NCBI GenBank assembly: GCA_902786245.1
Contig: CADABS010000025.1
Span: forward strand, 1 to 38,594
Source: an uncultured Erysipelotrichaceae bacterium
GTDB lineage: Bacteria; Bacillota_I; Bacilli_A; Erysipelotrichales; Erysipelotrichaceae
Direction: 5' to 3'
Length of the DNA stretch: 38,594 nucleotides
The notes under the pieces are model-generated. The model worked only from the letters and a program-made list of their open reading frames with translations. It was not told the origin of the DNA and did no database searches. Positions 1 through 6,199 of this stretch are shown here, in pieces. How positions within the stretch are numbered: position 1 is the first letter of the stretch; every line of letters begins with the position of its first letter. The translations under genes and the position numbers were made by a program.

Positions 1-29
1 TGTCCTGCAGTTTTTCATTATGGTCTGTT

Positions 30-58
30 AAAAAGGAGGCACTCTTCTGAGTACCTCC
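30..58 (-). terminator. Rho-independent terminator of the sigma/anti-sigma/DUF4349 operon
   Basis: Read on the minus strand, an 11-bp stem (AGGAGGTACTC pairing with GAGTGCCTCCT, one T-G wobble) with loop AGAA is followed by TTTTT. It lies about 50 bases after the DUF4349 stop codon. Confidence 0.8.
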
Positions 59-107
59 TCAACTCAAGACCTGGTTTCACTTACTTTGCGTAAGATCCGA
101 CATGCGG

Positions 108-1070
108 TCAGAGAATTTCTTTCTCTTTCTTTTCTTCAAATCTGTTCTTTCTTCTGCGGAACGGATGGAAGTTTTTGAATACCTGTTTTTTGACCAGGAA
201 GAAGATGATAATACCGAGGATGACCAGATACGGCAGCATATACACGAACGCGATGAGCAGATCCTCTGTGTTATAGAAGAACGAACGCATGCCGTCCTTG
301 AATGCTTCGCCGATCTGCTGGAAGAAATTCGGATGGGTATCGCTGTATTCTTTCACTTCATCCACTGTCATCGTGACTGTCGAATACTTTACATCTGTAT
401 CCATGGATTCCCGCTGTGTCTTATAGGAATTCAGGCTTGTCTGTACTTCGGTCAGCCGCTGTTCGACCAGGATCATATCTTCGATCGTTTCAGCTTTGTC
501 CATCATTTCCAGCAGTCTTGCCTGCTGAATCTCCAGTGCCTCGATCTGCACGGATACGTCGTTGTAGCGGCGGGTGATATTCTCAACGCTTGAACTTCTG
601 GATACGACTTTGCCGTAGCCGTCCATATCATTCATGAATGTTTCGAATTTCTCTGTCGGGATCCGGACGGTCAGATTCAGATGGCGGGTGCCGGTATGGG
701 CATCTGTTACGGTATACCAGTTATAGTCGGTATCGTATTCATACTCATACTCAACGATTCCGCCATTGGAATGAATGTAATTCCGGAGGCCCGATACCGT
801 TTCATCATATTTCAGTGTCTGCACCGTCAATGAACCGCTGTAGACCAGTTTTTCACTGGTCAGCACCGGATCATCGGATTCCTCTTTGAGATCCTCGAAG
901 CTGACAGATTCATTGGCAATCTGGGCAGGAGCCGCATCATATTCTGCGTCTTCTGTATAGTAGGCGCCGTTATAGCCGCCTGCCGCTGCGGTTTCCGATG
1001 ATGCGCTTTTGCCTGCGCATCCTGCCAGTATGAGCAGGAAAGCTGCTGCAATCAGATTCATTTTTTTCAT
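108..1070 (-). CDS. DUF4349 domain lipoprotein
   Basis: A 320-residue membrane-attached lipoprotein. The N-terminus is a type II signal peptide ending in the lipobox LAGC, so Cys18 should be lipidated. A DUF4349-type region follows: a beta-rich part, then a coiled coil around residues 180-245, where the family is known to carry one. A membrane helix (near residues 278-300) and a basic tail close the protein. The start is the ATG at 1070, preceded by GGGGG, only 4 bases after the anti-sigma stop; longer upstream reading gives no signal peptide. DUF4349 proteins have no settled biochemical role. Position behind a sigma/anti-sigma pair suggests it belongs to the envelope response they control. 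lgt, which would lipidate it, is 3 kb away. Confidence 0.85.
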   Translation of the reverse strand: MKKMNLIAAAFLLILAGCAGKSASSETAAAGGYNGAYYTEDAEYDAAPAQIANESVSFEDLKEESDDPVLTSEKLVYSGSLTVQTLKYDETVSGLRNYIHSNGGIVEYEYEYDTDYNWYTVTDAHTGTRHLNLTVRIPTEKFETFMNDMDGYGKVVSRSSSVENITRRYNDVSVQIEALEIQQARLLEMMDKAETIEDMILVEQRLTEVQTSLNSYKTQRESMDTDVKYSTVTMTVDEVKEYSDTHPNFFQQIGEAFKDGMRSFFYNTEDLLIAFVYMLPYLVILGIIIFFLVKKQVFKNFHPFRRRKNRFEEKKEKEIL

Positions 1071-1074
1071 GTTA

Positions 1075-1536
1075 TTATTCCCCCATTTGTTGATATTGAT
1101 ATGAATACTGTTCCTGGTATGGCAGGTTTCCGATTTCTTCCGGTGCGATATTGATCTGCAGTATACCGTCATAGACTGCTTCGAATCCTGCATCGTTCAG
1201 TTTCTGTGCCAGAACAGCGTATTCTTCTTCACTGATTTCCCGGCCGGCAGAGTCATAGACTGTGATGCAGGTCATTTCCGGTTCTGCATCGGTATAGGAA
1301 TCAAATGCGCCTGCTGCATCCTCTTCCATCTCTTCCATCGGGCCGTTTGTGATTTCCATCTTGCTTTCATCCGGTGCGTTTTTTACCGGCGATACGATCA
1401 CAAGCATCACTGCCGCTGCGGCAGCTGCCAGCGGTACGGCCAGAGGCAGCCTGAACTTCCGCCTGTTTTCGCTTTCTGCCAGATATCTTTCATCGATATC
1501 ATTCATCGCCAGCAGGATCTGTTCTGCTATGTTCAT
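1075..1536 (-). CDS. Putative membrane anti-sigma factor
   Basis: A 153-residue protein with a short cytoplasmic N-terminus (starting MNIAEQILLAMNDIDERYL, a style common in anti-sigma proteins next to ECF-type sigma genes), one membrane helix around residues 33-50 (Ala/Val rich), and an acidic outer part with no recognised domain. The ATG at 1536 overlaps the sigma TGA as ATGA and has GGAGG upstream, so the two are translationally coupled; an earlier Met has no such site. Anti-sigma function is inferred from topology and gene order. No zinc-binding HxxxCxxC motif is seen. Confidence 0.7.
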   Translation of the reverse strand: MNIAEQILLAMNDIDERYLAESENRRKFRLPLAVPLAAAAAAVMLVIVSPVKNAPDESKMEITNGPMEEMEEDAAGAFDSYTDAEPEMTCITVYDSAGREISEEEYAVLAQKLNDAGFEAVYDGILQINIAPEEIGNLPYQEQYSYQYQQMGE

Positions 1537-2090
1537 AAATAACCTTCCTCCTGCAGACATTCCTTCAGTCTGGAGCGGACTCTGTTCAGGATGACATTGA
1601 CATTGGATTCGCTCAGATGGTACCGCTGGGCAATCTTCTTCCCGCTTTCCAGATAGAAATAGCGGCGGATAAAGACGTTCCTGTCTCTTTCAGGCTGTTT
1701 CTTCAGGAAACTGTTCAGGATCGATGACAGTTCCGATGCCATCAGTTCCTGTTCCGGAGTACTGCCCGTATGCAAAGCATATTCGAGTTCTTCCAGAGCC
1801 AGTTCATATTCGCCGTCTCCCCTTTTCTGCCGGGTATCCGAACGCAGCCGGTTCATAGCCAGTCCCCGGGTGATTTTCGCAAGATAATACTGGAGCCGGG
1901 AAGGACGGTCAGGAGGCATTCTGTTCCAGGCGGTATTCCAGGTATCATTGACGCATTCTTCACTCGTCTCTTTATTGAACAGAATGTTCCAGGCAACAGT
2001 AAAACAATAGTGTCCGTATTTGTTACTGACAGCCTGTATGGCAGATTCATCTCTTCTGAAGAAGAGACTGATTACATCCCGGTCCTGCAT
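1533..2090 (-). CDS. ECF-type RNA polymerase sigma factor
   Basis: A 185-residue sigma-70 family protein with the two ECF domains only. Region 2 spans roughly residues 5-75 (including ETSEECVNDTWNTAWNRMPP, which corresponds to the helix that recognises the -10 element), and region 4 spans roughly 115-180 with the HTH sequence KIAQRYHLSESNVNVILNR. The start is the ATG at 2090, which has GGAAGGAAAG just upstream. Upstream lies a TGATAAT box and the 8-bp palindrome GTGTACAC (2113-2120). It leads an operon with the anti-sigma-like protein and the DUF4349 lipoprotein. The stress sensed cannot be read from the sequence. Confidence 0.85.
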   Translation of the reverse strand: MQDRDVISLFFRRDESAIQAVSNKYGHYCFTVAWNILFNKETSEECVNDTWNTAWNRMPPDRPSRLQYYLAKITRGLAMNRLRSDTRQKRGDGEYELALEELEYALHTGSTPEQELMASELSSILNSFLKKQPERDRNVFIRRYFYLESGKKIAQRYHLSESNVNVILNRVRSRLKECLQEEGYL

Positions 2091-2148
2091 CTTTCCTTCC
2101 TCACTATTATCAGTGTACACAATTTCACAGTTCTTACATAAATTTCTC

Positions 2149-2172
2149 AAAAAAAAGAACCTTTCCGGTTCT
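2149..2172 (-). terminator. Rho-independent terminator of the Rpn locus
   Basis: On the minus strand AAGAACC, loop GGAAA, GGTTCTT, then a run of T. It sits directly at the end of the detached Rpn C-terminal gene and separates it from the sigma operon. Confidence 0.8.
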
Positions 2173-2427
2173 TCAGACACTTTCGGCAGCGCTCTGTCTG
2201 CGGATCATCCTGCGGATCGTCTTTTCACTCTTTCCGAGGATCTGTGCAAGAAAGCGGATGATTTCACTGTCTTTCAGAGAAGGATTATTCTCTTTCATCC
2301 TTTCAAAACAGCCTGCGATGAGTTTTTTCTCAATTTCCTTCCTGACTCTTGCCTCGGTTTCCGCCTTGACAATTGCGACCTGTTCTGCCGCATATTCTTT
2401 TTTGATCACATCAATTGCATAGCACAT
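2173..2427 (-). CDS. Detached Rpn C-terminal domain (RpnS-like, possible antitoxin)
   Basis: An 84-residue protein that copies only the C-terminal part of the Rpn gene just upstream, from MCYAIDVIKKEY to the end. The first 35 or so codons are nearly identical at DNA level. It has a charged coiled-coil segment with one RVRKE unit where the large gene has three, then an HTH-like end (KSEKTIRRMIRR). The ATG at 2427 is preceded by AAGGTGG. The sequence just before it (EEGGNNN in the same frame) resembles the upstream part of other Rpn genes, so this is probably the remainder of a second tandem Rpn gene that lost its nuclease part. In E. coli the separately made C-terminal Rpn fragment blocks the full-length nuclease; this gene could do so in trans. 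It could also be a decaying remnant. Confidence 0.7.
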   Translation of the reverse strand: MCYAIDVIKKEYAAEQVAIVKAETEARVRKEIEKKLIAGCFERMKENNPSLKDSEIIRFLAQILGKSEKTIRRMIRRQSAAESV

Positions 2428-2495
2428 GTTATTGTTTCCACCTTCTTCTTTTATGATTGAGACATCTTCTGGAAGTATCCGCAAATATAACAGAA

Positions 2496-2804
2496 TCAGT
2501 TCGTCTGCATATCAAAACTTTTCCTGTTTCTGACAAGTCTGCGGATCGTCTTTTCACTCTTTCCGAAGATCTGTGCAAGGAAACGGATGATATCACTGTC
2601 TTTCAATGAAGGATTATTCTCTTTCATCCTTTCAAAACTGTCCGCGATGAGGTTGTTTTTAGTTTCCTCTCTGACTCTTGCCTCGGTTTCCTTCCTGACT
2701 CTTGCCTCGGTTTCCTTCCTGACTCTTGCCTCGGTTTCCGCCTTGACAATTGCGACCTGTTCTGCCGCATATTCTTTTTTGATCACATCAATTGCATAGC
2801 ACAT
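2496..2804 (-). CDS. Intragenic RpnS-like protein inside the Rpn gene
   Basis: In frame within the Rpn gene, codon 241 is an ATG preceded by GGAAGGAG with an 11-base spacing, a much better ribosome site than chance would give inside a coding region. Translation from here yields a 102-residue protein holding the coil and HTH-like end. The same Met is the start of the detached copy at 2427. Established knowledge: Rpn genes in E. coli make a short C-terminal protein from an internal start that neutralises the full-length toxin. Here production of the short form is inferred from the ribosome site and the duplication. Confidence 0.6.
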   Translation of the reverse strand: MCYAIDVIKKEYAAEQVAIVKAETEARVRKETEARVRKETEARVREETKNNLIADSFERMKENNPSLKDSDIIRFLAQIFGKSEKTIRRLVRNRKSFDMQTN

Positions 2805-3524
2805 ATCTGTTTTTTCTCCTTCCATCCTTCTGATTCCTGCATCCGTCAGGACATTGATCACATCGATTGCTTCATCGGAAATGCTCTGCAGATCATTATC
2901 TCTTATCAGTCTTTTCATTTTTTCAGGATTCTCTGCTGCCTGCAGAAAACGGACAACACAGCGGAGCTCCTGCGATCTGAACTGATTGATCTGTGCATCC
3001 GGAATCTGCCGGATACAGACAAGATTCATACGGTAATTCAATCTTTCCCATGGCTGCAGCTCCGGCGAGATGCCGCTGAACATCTCCGCAAATGACTGCG
3101 GCCCGTCCCAGTTTTCCTTTCCCCAGTACAGAACCAATGTCATTACCGGGCTCAGCCGCAGGTTTCTGGTCAATGCCGAGAGAAAATGCTCTGTATGGAT
3201 TCCCTTCAGCCGGCTTCTCTGACTGCGCAGATGATCTCTGTACTGACTGACATAGCCGCTGAGATCATAATCTGCAGCACGCAGAGGCATTCCGCAGTCA
3301 ATGAAGTTCTGATTTTCAATGCCGATCATCATCCTGCCGCCGGCTTTATTCACTGTAAATATCTTCTCAACGTCTCTCTGTCTGCCTTCGGGTCCGGACG
3401 GATCCGCTTCATTCAGCTGATGCGGATGAACCGTCTGCCCGCCGAAAATAAATACATTGCACAGATCAGCGAATATATCATTTTTCCGTATGAACTTCTT
3501 CAGTGCCAGATCCACTCTGCCCAT
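2496..3524 (-). CDS. Rpn family recombination-promoting nuclease / PD-(D/E)XK transposase-like protein
   Basis: A 342-residue protein of the Rpn (YhgA-like, PD-(D/E)XK) family, known as DNA endonucleases with anti-phage toxin behaviour in E. coli. The N-terminal GRVDLALKKFIRKNDIFADL matches the family opening. Candidate catalytic residues are the Asp in QRDVEK and the Glu in IGIENQ (the family's E-x-Q form), around residues 60-80. The C-terminal 100 residues hold a charged coil with an 8-residue repeat (consensus KETEARVR) and an HTH-like end. The start is the ATG at 3524, with GGAGG six bases upstream; the earlier Met in this frame lacks a site. An internal start at 2804 and a detached copy of the tail downstream are described separately. 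Its own promoter is likely (TATAAT at 3591-3596). Confidence 0.85.
   Translation of the reverse strand: MGRVDLALKKFIRKNDIFADLCNVFIFGGQTVHPHQLNEADPSGPEGRQRDVEKIFTVNKAGGRMMIGIENQNFIDCGMPLRAADYDLSGYVSQYRDHLRSQRSRLKGIHTEHFLSALTRNLRLSPVMTLVLYWGKENWDGPQSFAEMFSGISPELQPWERLNYRMNLVCIRQIPDAQINQFRSQELRCVVRFLQAAENPEKMKRLIRDNDLQSISDEAIDVINVLTDAGIRRMEGEKTDMCYAIDVIKKEYAAEQVAIVKAETEARVRKETEARVRKETEARVREETKNNLIADSFERMKENNPSLKDSDIIRFLAQIFGKSEKTIRRLVRNRKSFDMQTN
2671..2742 (-). repeat. Three tandem 24-bp repeats encoding a coiled-coil octad
   Basis: Three head-to-tail 24-bp units at 2671, 2695 and 2719; the first two are identical and the third differs at two bases. They encode successive copies of an eight-residue unit (consensus KETEARVR). 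The detached copy has one unit. Number is expected to change by slippage or recombination without breaking the frame. Confidence 0.9.
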
Positions 3525-3590
3525 AACCATCCTCCACATATGGTATATACGCATCGGATCCTGCTTCTTTTCCCTTCTGAGGACAAAAAT

Positions 3591-3596
3591 ATTATA
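3591..3596 (-). promoter_or_regulatory. Probable -10 box of the Rpn gene promoter
   Basis: Minus-strand TATAAT, a perfect -10 hexamer, about 70 bases before the Rpn start; the -35 region 17 bases further (TTCAGC) is weak. It follows the terminator of the upstream operon, so the Rpn gene needs its own promoter. Confidence 0.45.
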
Positions 3597-3621
3597 CGAC
3601 ATTTCGTATCGATGCTGAATA

Positions 3622-3652
3622 TAAAAACGGTATTATCTTTCGAAAATACCGC
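3622..3652 (-). terminator. Terminator of the lgt operon
   Basis: Minus-strand hairpin CGGTATT/AATACCG followed by TTTTTAT. It overlaps the last codons and stop of the YczE-type gene. Confidence 0.6.
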
Positions 3653-4316
3653 GCAGTGCCAGACTGTCCTGAAATTCGAATGTACTGTCGAGATACCGGC
3701 TGAGCATACCGATCAGCCTGCCGTTGACGAGGGTGCAGAATACCGTTCCTGCCTTGACGCCCATGAAATGTCCGAATCCGAAGAACAGGAAGGACAGCGC
3801 AATGGCTGATACAAAGCTGCCGCAGTCATATGCCGTTTTGACATTGGCCATCGGCAGACTGTATGTCTCCGCCACCTCTTTGACAAACAGTTCATATACT
3901 TCCGGGGCGATGTAGGTATGAAACAGAAATGCGACACCCGCACCGCAGATCACCAGCCCGCCCAGAAACAGTACTGTTCTTACCGCCAGTGTATCCGCAG
4001 AAATGATAGTGCAGAGACGGATCGAAACATCGAGCAGAAAACCGTAGAAGACAGCGGTAACGAAGGAGAACAGATAGCCCTTTTTCATCTTTCTGACTGT
4101 CAGGCACAGCAGAAACAGCAGAAATACCTGAAACACATATTCCGAAACACCGAAGGTAAACCATGGCAGGATCTTTGAAATTTTCAGATGGAGAATATAT
4201 GCCGGTGCTACGATGGCGGACATGCCGAAGTCCGCTTTTTCCATCAGAGCCGTACCGATGGCCAGAAGAACCATGCCTGTGATATAGGCCAGTTCCGTAC
4301 TGAAGTGTCTTTTCAT
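3633..4316 (-). CDS. YczE/YitT-type integral membrane protein (DUF6198-like)
   Basis: A 227-residue hydrophobic protein with five or six predicted membrane helices. The opening (ELAYITGMVLLAIGTALMEK, then ADFGMSAIVAPAYIL) is typical of the YczE/YyaS/YitT group, whose transport substrate or role is not established. It is translationally coupled to lgt: the lgt stop and this start share bases as TAATG. Nothing in the sequence indicates whether it has any link with lipoprotein processing. The family assignment is from sequence style; a specific function is not claimed. Confidence 0.7.
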   Translation of the reverse strand: MKRHFSTELAYITGMVLLAIGTALMEKADFGMSAIVAPAYILHLKISKILPWFTFGVSEYVFQVFLLFLLCLTVRKMKKGYLFSFVTAVFYGFLLDVSIRLCTIISADTLAVRTVLFLGGLVICGAGVAFLFHTYIAPEVYELFVKEVAETYSLPMANVKTAYDCGSFVSAIALSFLFFGFGHFMGVKAGTVFCTLVNGRLIGMLSRYLDSTFEFQDSLALRGIFER

Positions 4317-5083
4317 TACTGTTTCACCGCCATGGCATCGTCTTTCTTCTGCCGCAGGCGGATCAGATATGCGCCTGACAGAAAGACAAAGACGGCAATA
4401 AACTGCGAAGTGGATAAGGGACCGATACTGCCCCGGATCGTATCGCCGCGCAGGAATTCCACTGCGAATCTCCCGGCGCTGTACAGCATCAGATACAGAC
4501 CTGCGTTATCATCGGGATGTTTTCCTTTTTCCAGATTGTAATACAGGAATGCCGCAATCAGGAAATCACCGAGGGACATGATCAGCTGGGTGGGAATGAC
4601 TCTGATGCCGGCAGGTCCGAGCGATCCGGCCGGGAATGTGACACCGAACCAGGCGTCCGTCTCAATGCCATAGCAGCACCCGGCCAGGAAGCAGCCGATT
4701 CTTCCGAAGCCCTGGGCCATTGCCGCAAAAGGAATCAGCCCGTTGAAATAGCGCATGAAATCAAGACTGTTTTTGCGGCAGTAAACATACATTCCCGCCA
4801 CTGCACCGAGGATGCCGCCATAGACGACCCATCCGCCCGATCCCAGTACGGAAAGCGGATCCTGCAGAAACTGATCAAATACCGTCAGACAGTAAAGAAG
4901 CTTGGAACAGACGAAGCCGCTGATCAGCAGCACAAAGATCAGAGAATCGATTTTTTCCGGATCCAGTCCGTGTTTTTCTGCATTTTTTTCTGCCAGCCAG
5001 AATCCCAGCAGTATTCCGACGGCGATCATCACTCCGTATCCGTGTATGGTCACCGGTCCGATTGTCAGCCAGTCATTAAACAT
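4316..5083 (-). CDS. lgt: Phosphatidylglycerol-prolipoprotein diacylglyceryl transferase
   Basis: A 255-residue polytopic membrane enzyme that transfers the diacylglyceryl group from phosphatidylglycerol to the lipobox cysteine of prolipoproteins. The recognisable family features appear in order: HGYGVMIAVG near residues 14-23, GGWVVYGGILGA near 83-94, the signature QGFGRIGCFLAGCCYG near 124-139 with the essential Arg, RVIPTQL near 161, and RFAVEFLRGD near 207. Length is slightly below the usual 260-290. GGAGG precedes the ATG at 5083, and a near-consensus promoter lies just upstream. It forms an operon with the YczE-type gene. Confidence 0.95.
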   Translation of the reverse strand: MFNDWLTIGPVTIHGYGVMIAVGILLGFWLAEKNAEKHGLDPEKIDSLIFVLLISGFVCSKLLYCLTVFDQFLQDPLSVLGSGGWVVYGGILGAVAGMYVYCRKNSLDFMRYFNGLIPFAAMAQGFGRIGCFLAGCCYGIETDAWFGVTFPAGSLGPAGIRVIPTQLIMSLGDFLIAAFLYYNLEKGKHPDDNAGLYLMLYSAGRFAVEFLRGDTIRGSIGPLSTSQFIAVFVFLSGAYLIRLRQKKDDAMAVKQ

Positions 5084-5107
5084 AACAATGCCTCCGTGTA
5101 TCTACCT

Positions 5108-5136
5108 ATTCTATGCAAAAACAGGATAATTGTAAA
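5108..5136 (-). promoter_or_regulatory. Promoter of lgt
   Basis: Minus-strand TTTACA (5131-5136), 17-base spacer, TAGAAT (5108-5113): each hexamer matches consensus at five of six positions. It ends about 25 bases before the lgt start. Confidence 0.75.
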
Positions 5137-5158
5137 ACGCCGTGATCGGGTATATGAA
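5130..5158 (+). promoter_or_regulatory. Possible promoter of the hydroxyacid dehydrogenase
   Basis: Plus-strand TTGTAA (5130-5135), 17-base spacer, TATGAA (5153-5158), about 50 bases before the start. It overlaps the -35 box of the divergent lgt promoter. Both hexamers match at four of six positions, so support is modest. Confidence 0.4.
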
Positions 5159-5208
5159 TATCCTGATCATGCATCTCATGGTAGTATTACAGGGACAAGA
5201 GGTGAAGT

Positions 5209-6147
5209 ATGATTAAAGTTTTGTTTGTAACACCGATTCCGGCGGAATACCGCAGCCGTTTCACAGAAATTGCCGGAACAGAAATCGAATTTGTTCAGGC
5301 TTCCGATGTGACTGATGCACAGCTGATGGATGCCGATGTTGTCATGGGCAATCTGCCGATGGACAGACTGGCCGTCTGCGACCATCTGCAGTGGGTGCAG
5401 CTCAACAGCGCCGGTGCCAATACATATAAAGACCTGGCTCCTTCCATTCAGCTGACAAACGCGTCCGGTGCCTACGGTCCTGCCATCTCCGAACACATGA
5501 TCGGATGCGTACTCATGGTCATGAAGAACCTGGCCAATTACATGGAAGTCCAGAAGAATCACGATTTCACGAATCTCGGTTCCGTCAATACCCTCGGCAT
5601 GTCGAAGGTGCTCGCTGTCGGCATGGGCGATATCGGCTCTTCCTTCGCAAAGAAAATGCATGCCCTCGGTGCTGAAGTATACGGCGTACGCAGATCTGTG
5701 CATGATACCCCGGATTATGTAAAGCAGATGTATACGATGGATACCATGGATGAAATCCTCGGCGAATGCGATGTCGTTGCACTGTCCCTGCCGGAAACAG
5801 AAGAAACCGTGCATCTGTTTGATTATGAAAGATTATCGAAAATCAAAAAAGGCGCAATCCTGGTCAATGTCGGACGCGGCACGGCAATTGTAACGGATGA
5901 TCTTGTCCGCCTGCAGAAAGAAGATCATTTCAGCGGCATCTGTCTGGATGTCACTGATCCCGAACCCCTGCCCCGCAACCATCCGCTCTGGAATATGAAA
6001 CATGTCTATCTGACCCCGCATATCTCGGGCAGATTCAATGCGGCAGTTACCTTTGACAGAGTCCTGGATATATTTGAAAACAATCTGCGGGCCTTTACCG
6101 AAGGCAGACCTCTGCAGAATATCGTCGACAAATCAATCGGCTATTAA
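5209..6147 (+). CDS. D-2-hydroxyacid dehydrogenase, NAD-binding
   Basis: A 312-residue D-isomer 2-hydroxyacid dehydrogenase, which interconverts a 2-keto acid and a D-2-hydroxy acid with NAD(P). The Rossmann glycine motif is AVGMGDIGSS near residues 136-145. Catalytic Arg is in NVGRGTAI (near 222), Glu in DPEPLP (near 251), and His in LTPHISG (near 269). AGAGGTG lies just before the ATG. The substrate cannot be told; lactate, 2-hydroxyisocaproate or phosphoglycerate-like acids are possible. It is a single-gene unit between a divergent promoter region and a two-way terminator. Confidence 0.85.
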   Translation: MIKVLFVTPIPAEYRSRFTEIAGTEIEFVQASDVTDAQLMDADVVMGNLPMDRLAVCDHLQWVQLNSAGANTYKDLAPSIQLTNASGAYGPAISEHMIGCVLMVMKNLANYMEVQKNHDFTNLGSVNTLGMSKVLAVGMGDIGSSFAKKMHALGAEVYGVRRSVHDTPDYVKQMYTMDTMDEILGECDVVALSLPETEETVHLFDYERLSKIKKGAILVNVGRGTAIVTDDLVRLQKEDHFSGICLDVTDPEPLPRNHPLWNMKHVYLTPHISGRFNAAVTFDRVLDIFENNLRAFTEGRPLQNIVDKSIGY

Positions 6148-6153
6148 TGACAG

Positions 6154-6192
6154 AAAAGAGACGGAATCTTGTGAGGACTCGTCTCTTTTTCT
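6154..6192. terminator. Two-way terminator between the dehydrogenase and rhamnosidase genes
   Basis: Ten-base arms AAAAGAGACG and CGTCTCTTTT with T runs on both strands, between two convergent genes. Confidence 0.8.
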
Positions 6193-6199
6193 TTCTGCT

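Noticed and set aside
2496-3524. Insertion sequence transposase
   Set aside because: Rpn proteins are often labelled transposase, but there are no terminal inverted repeats or target duplications here.
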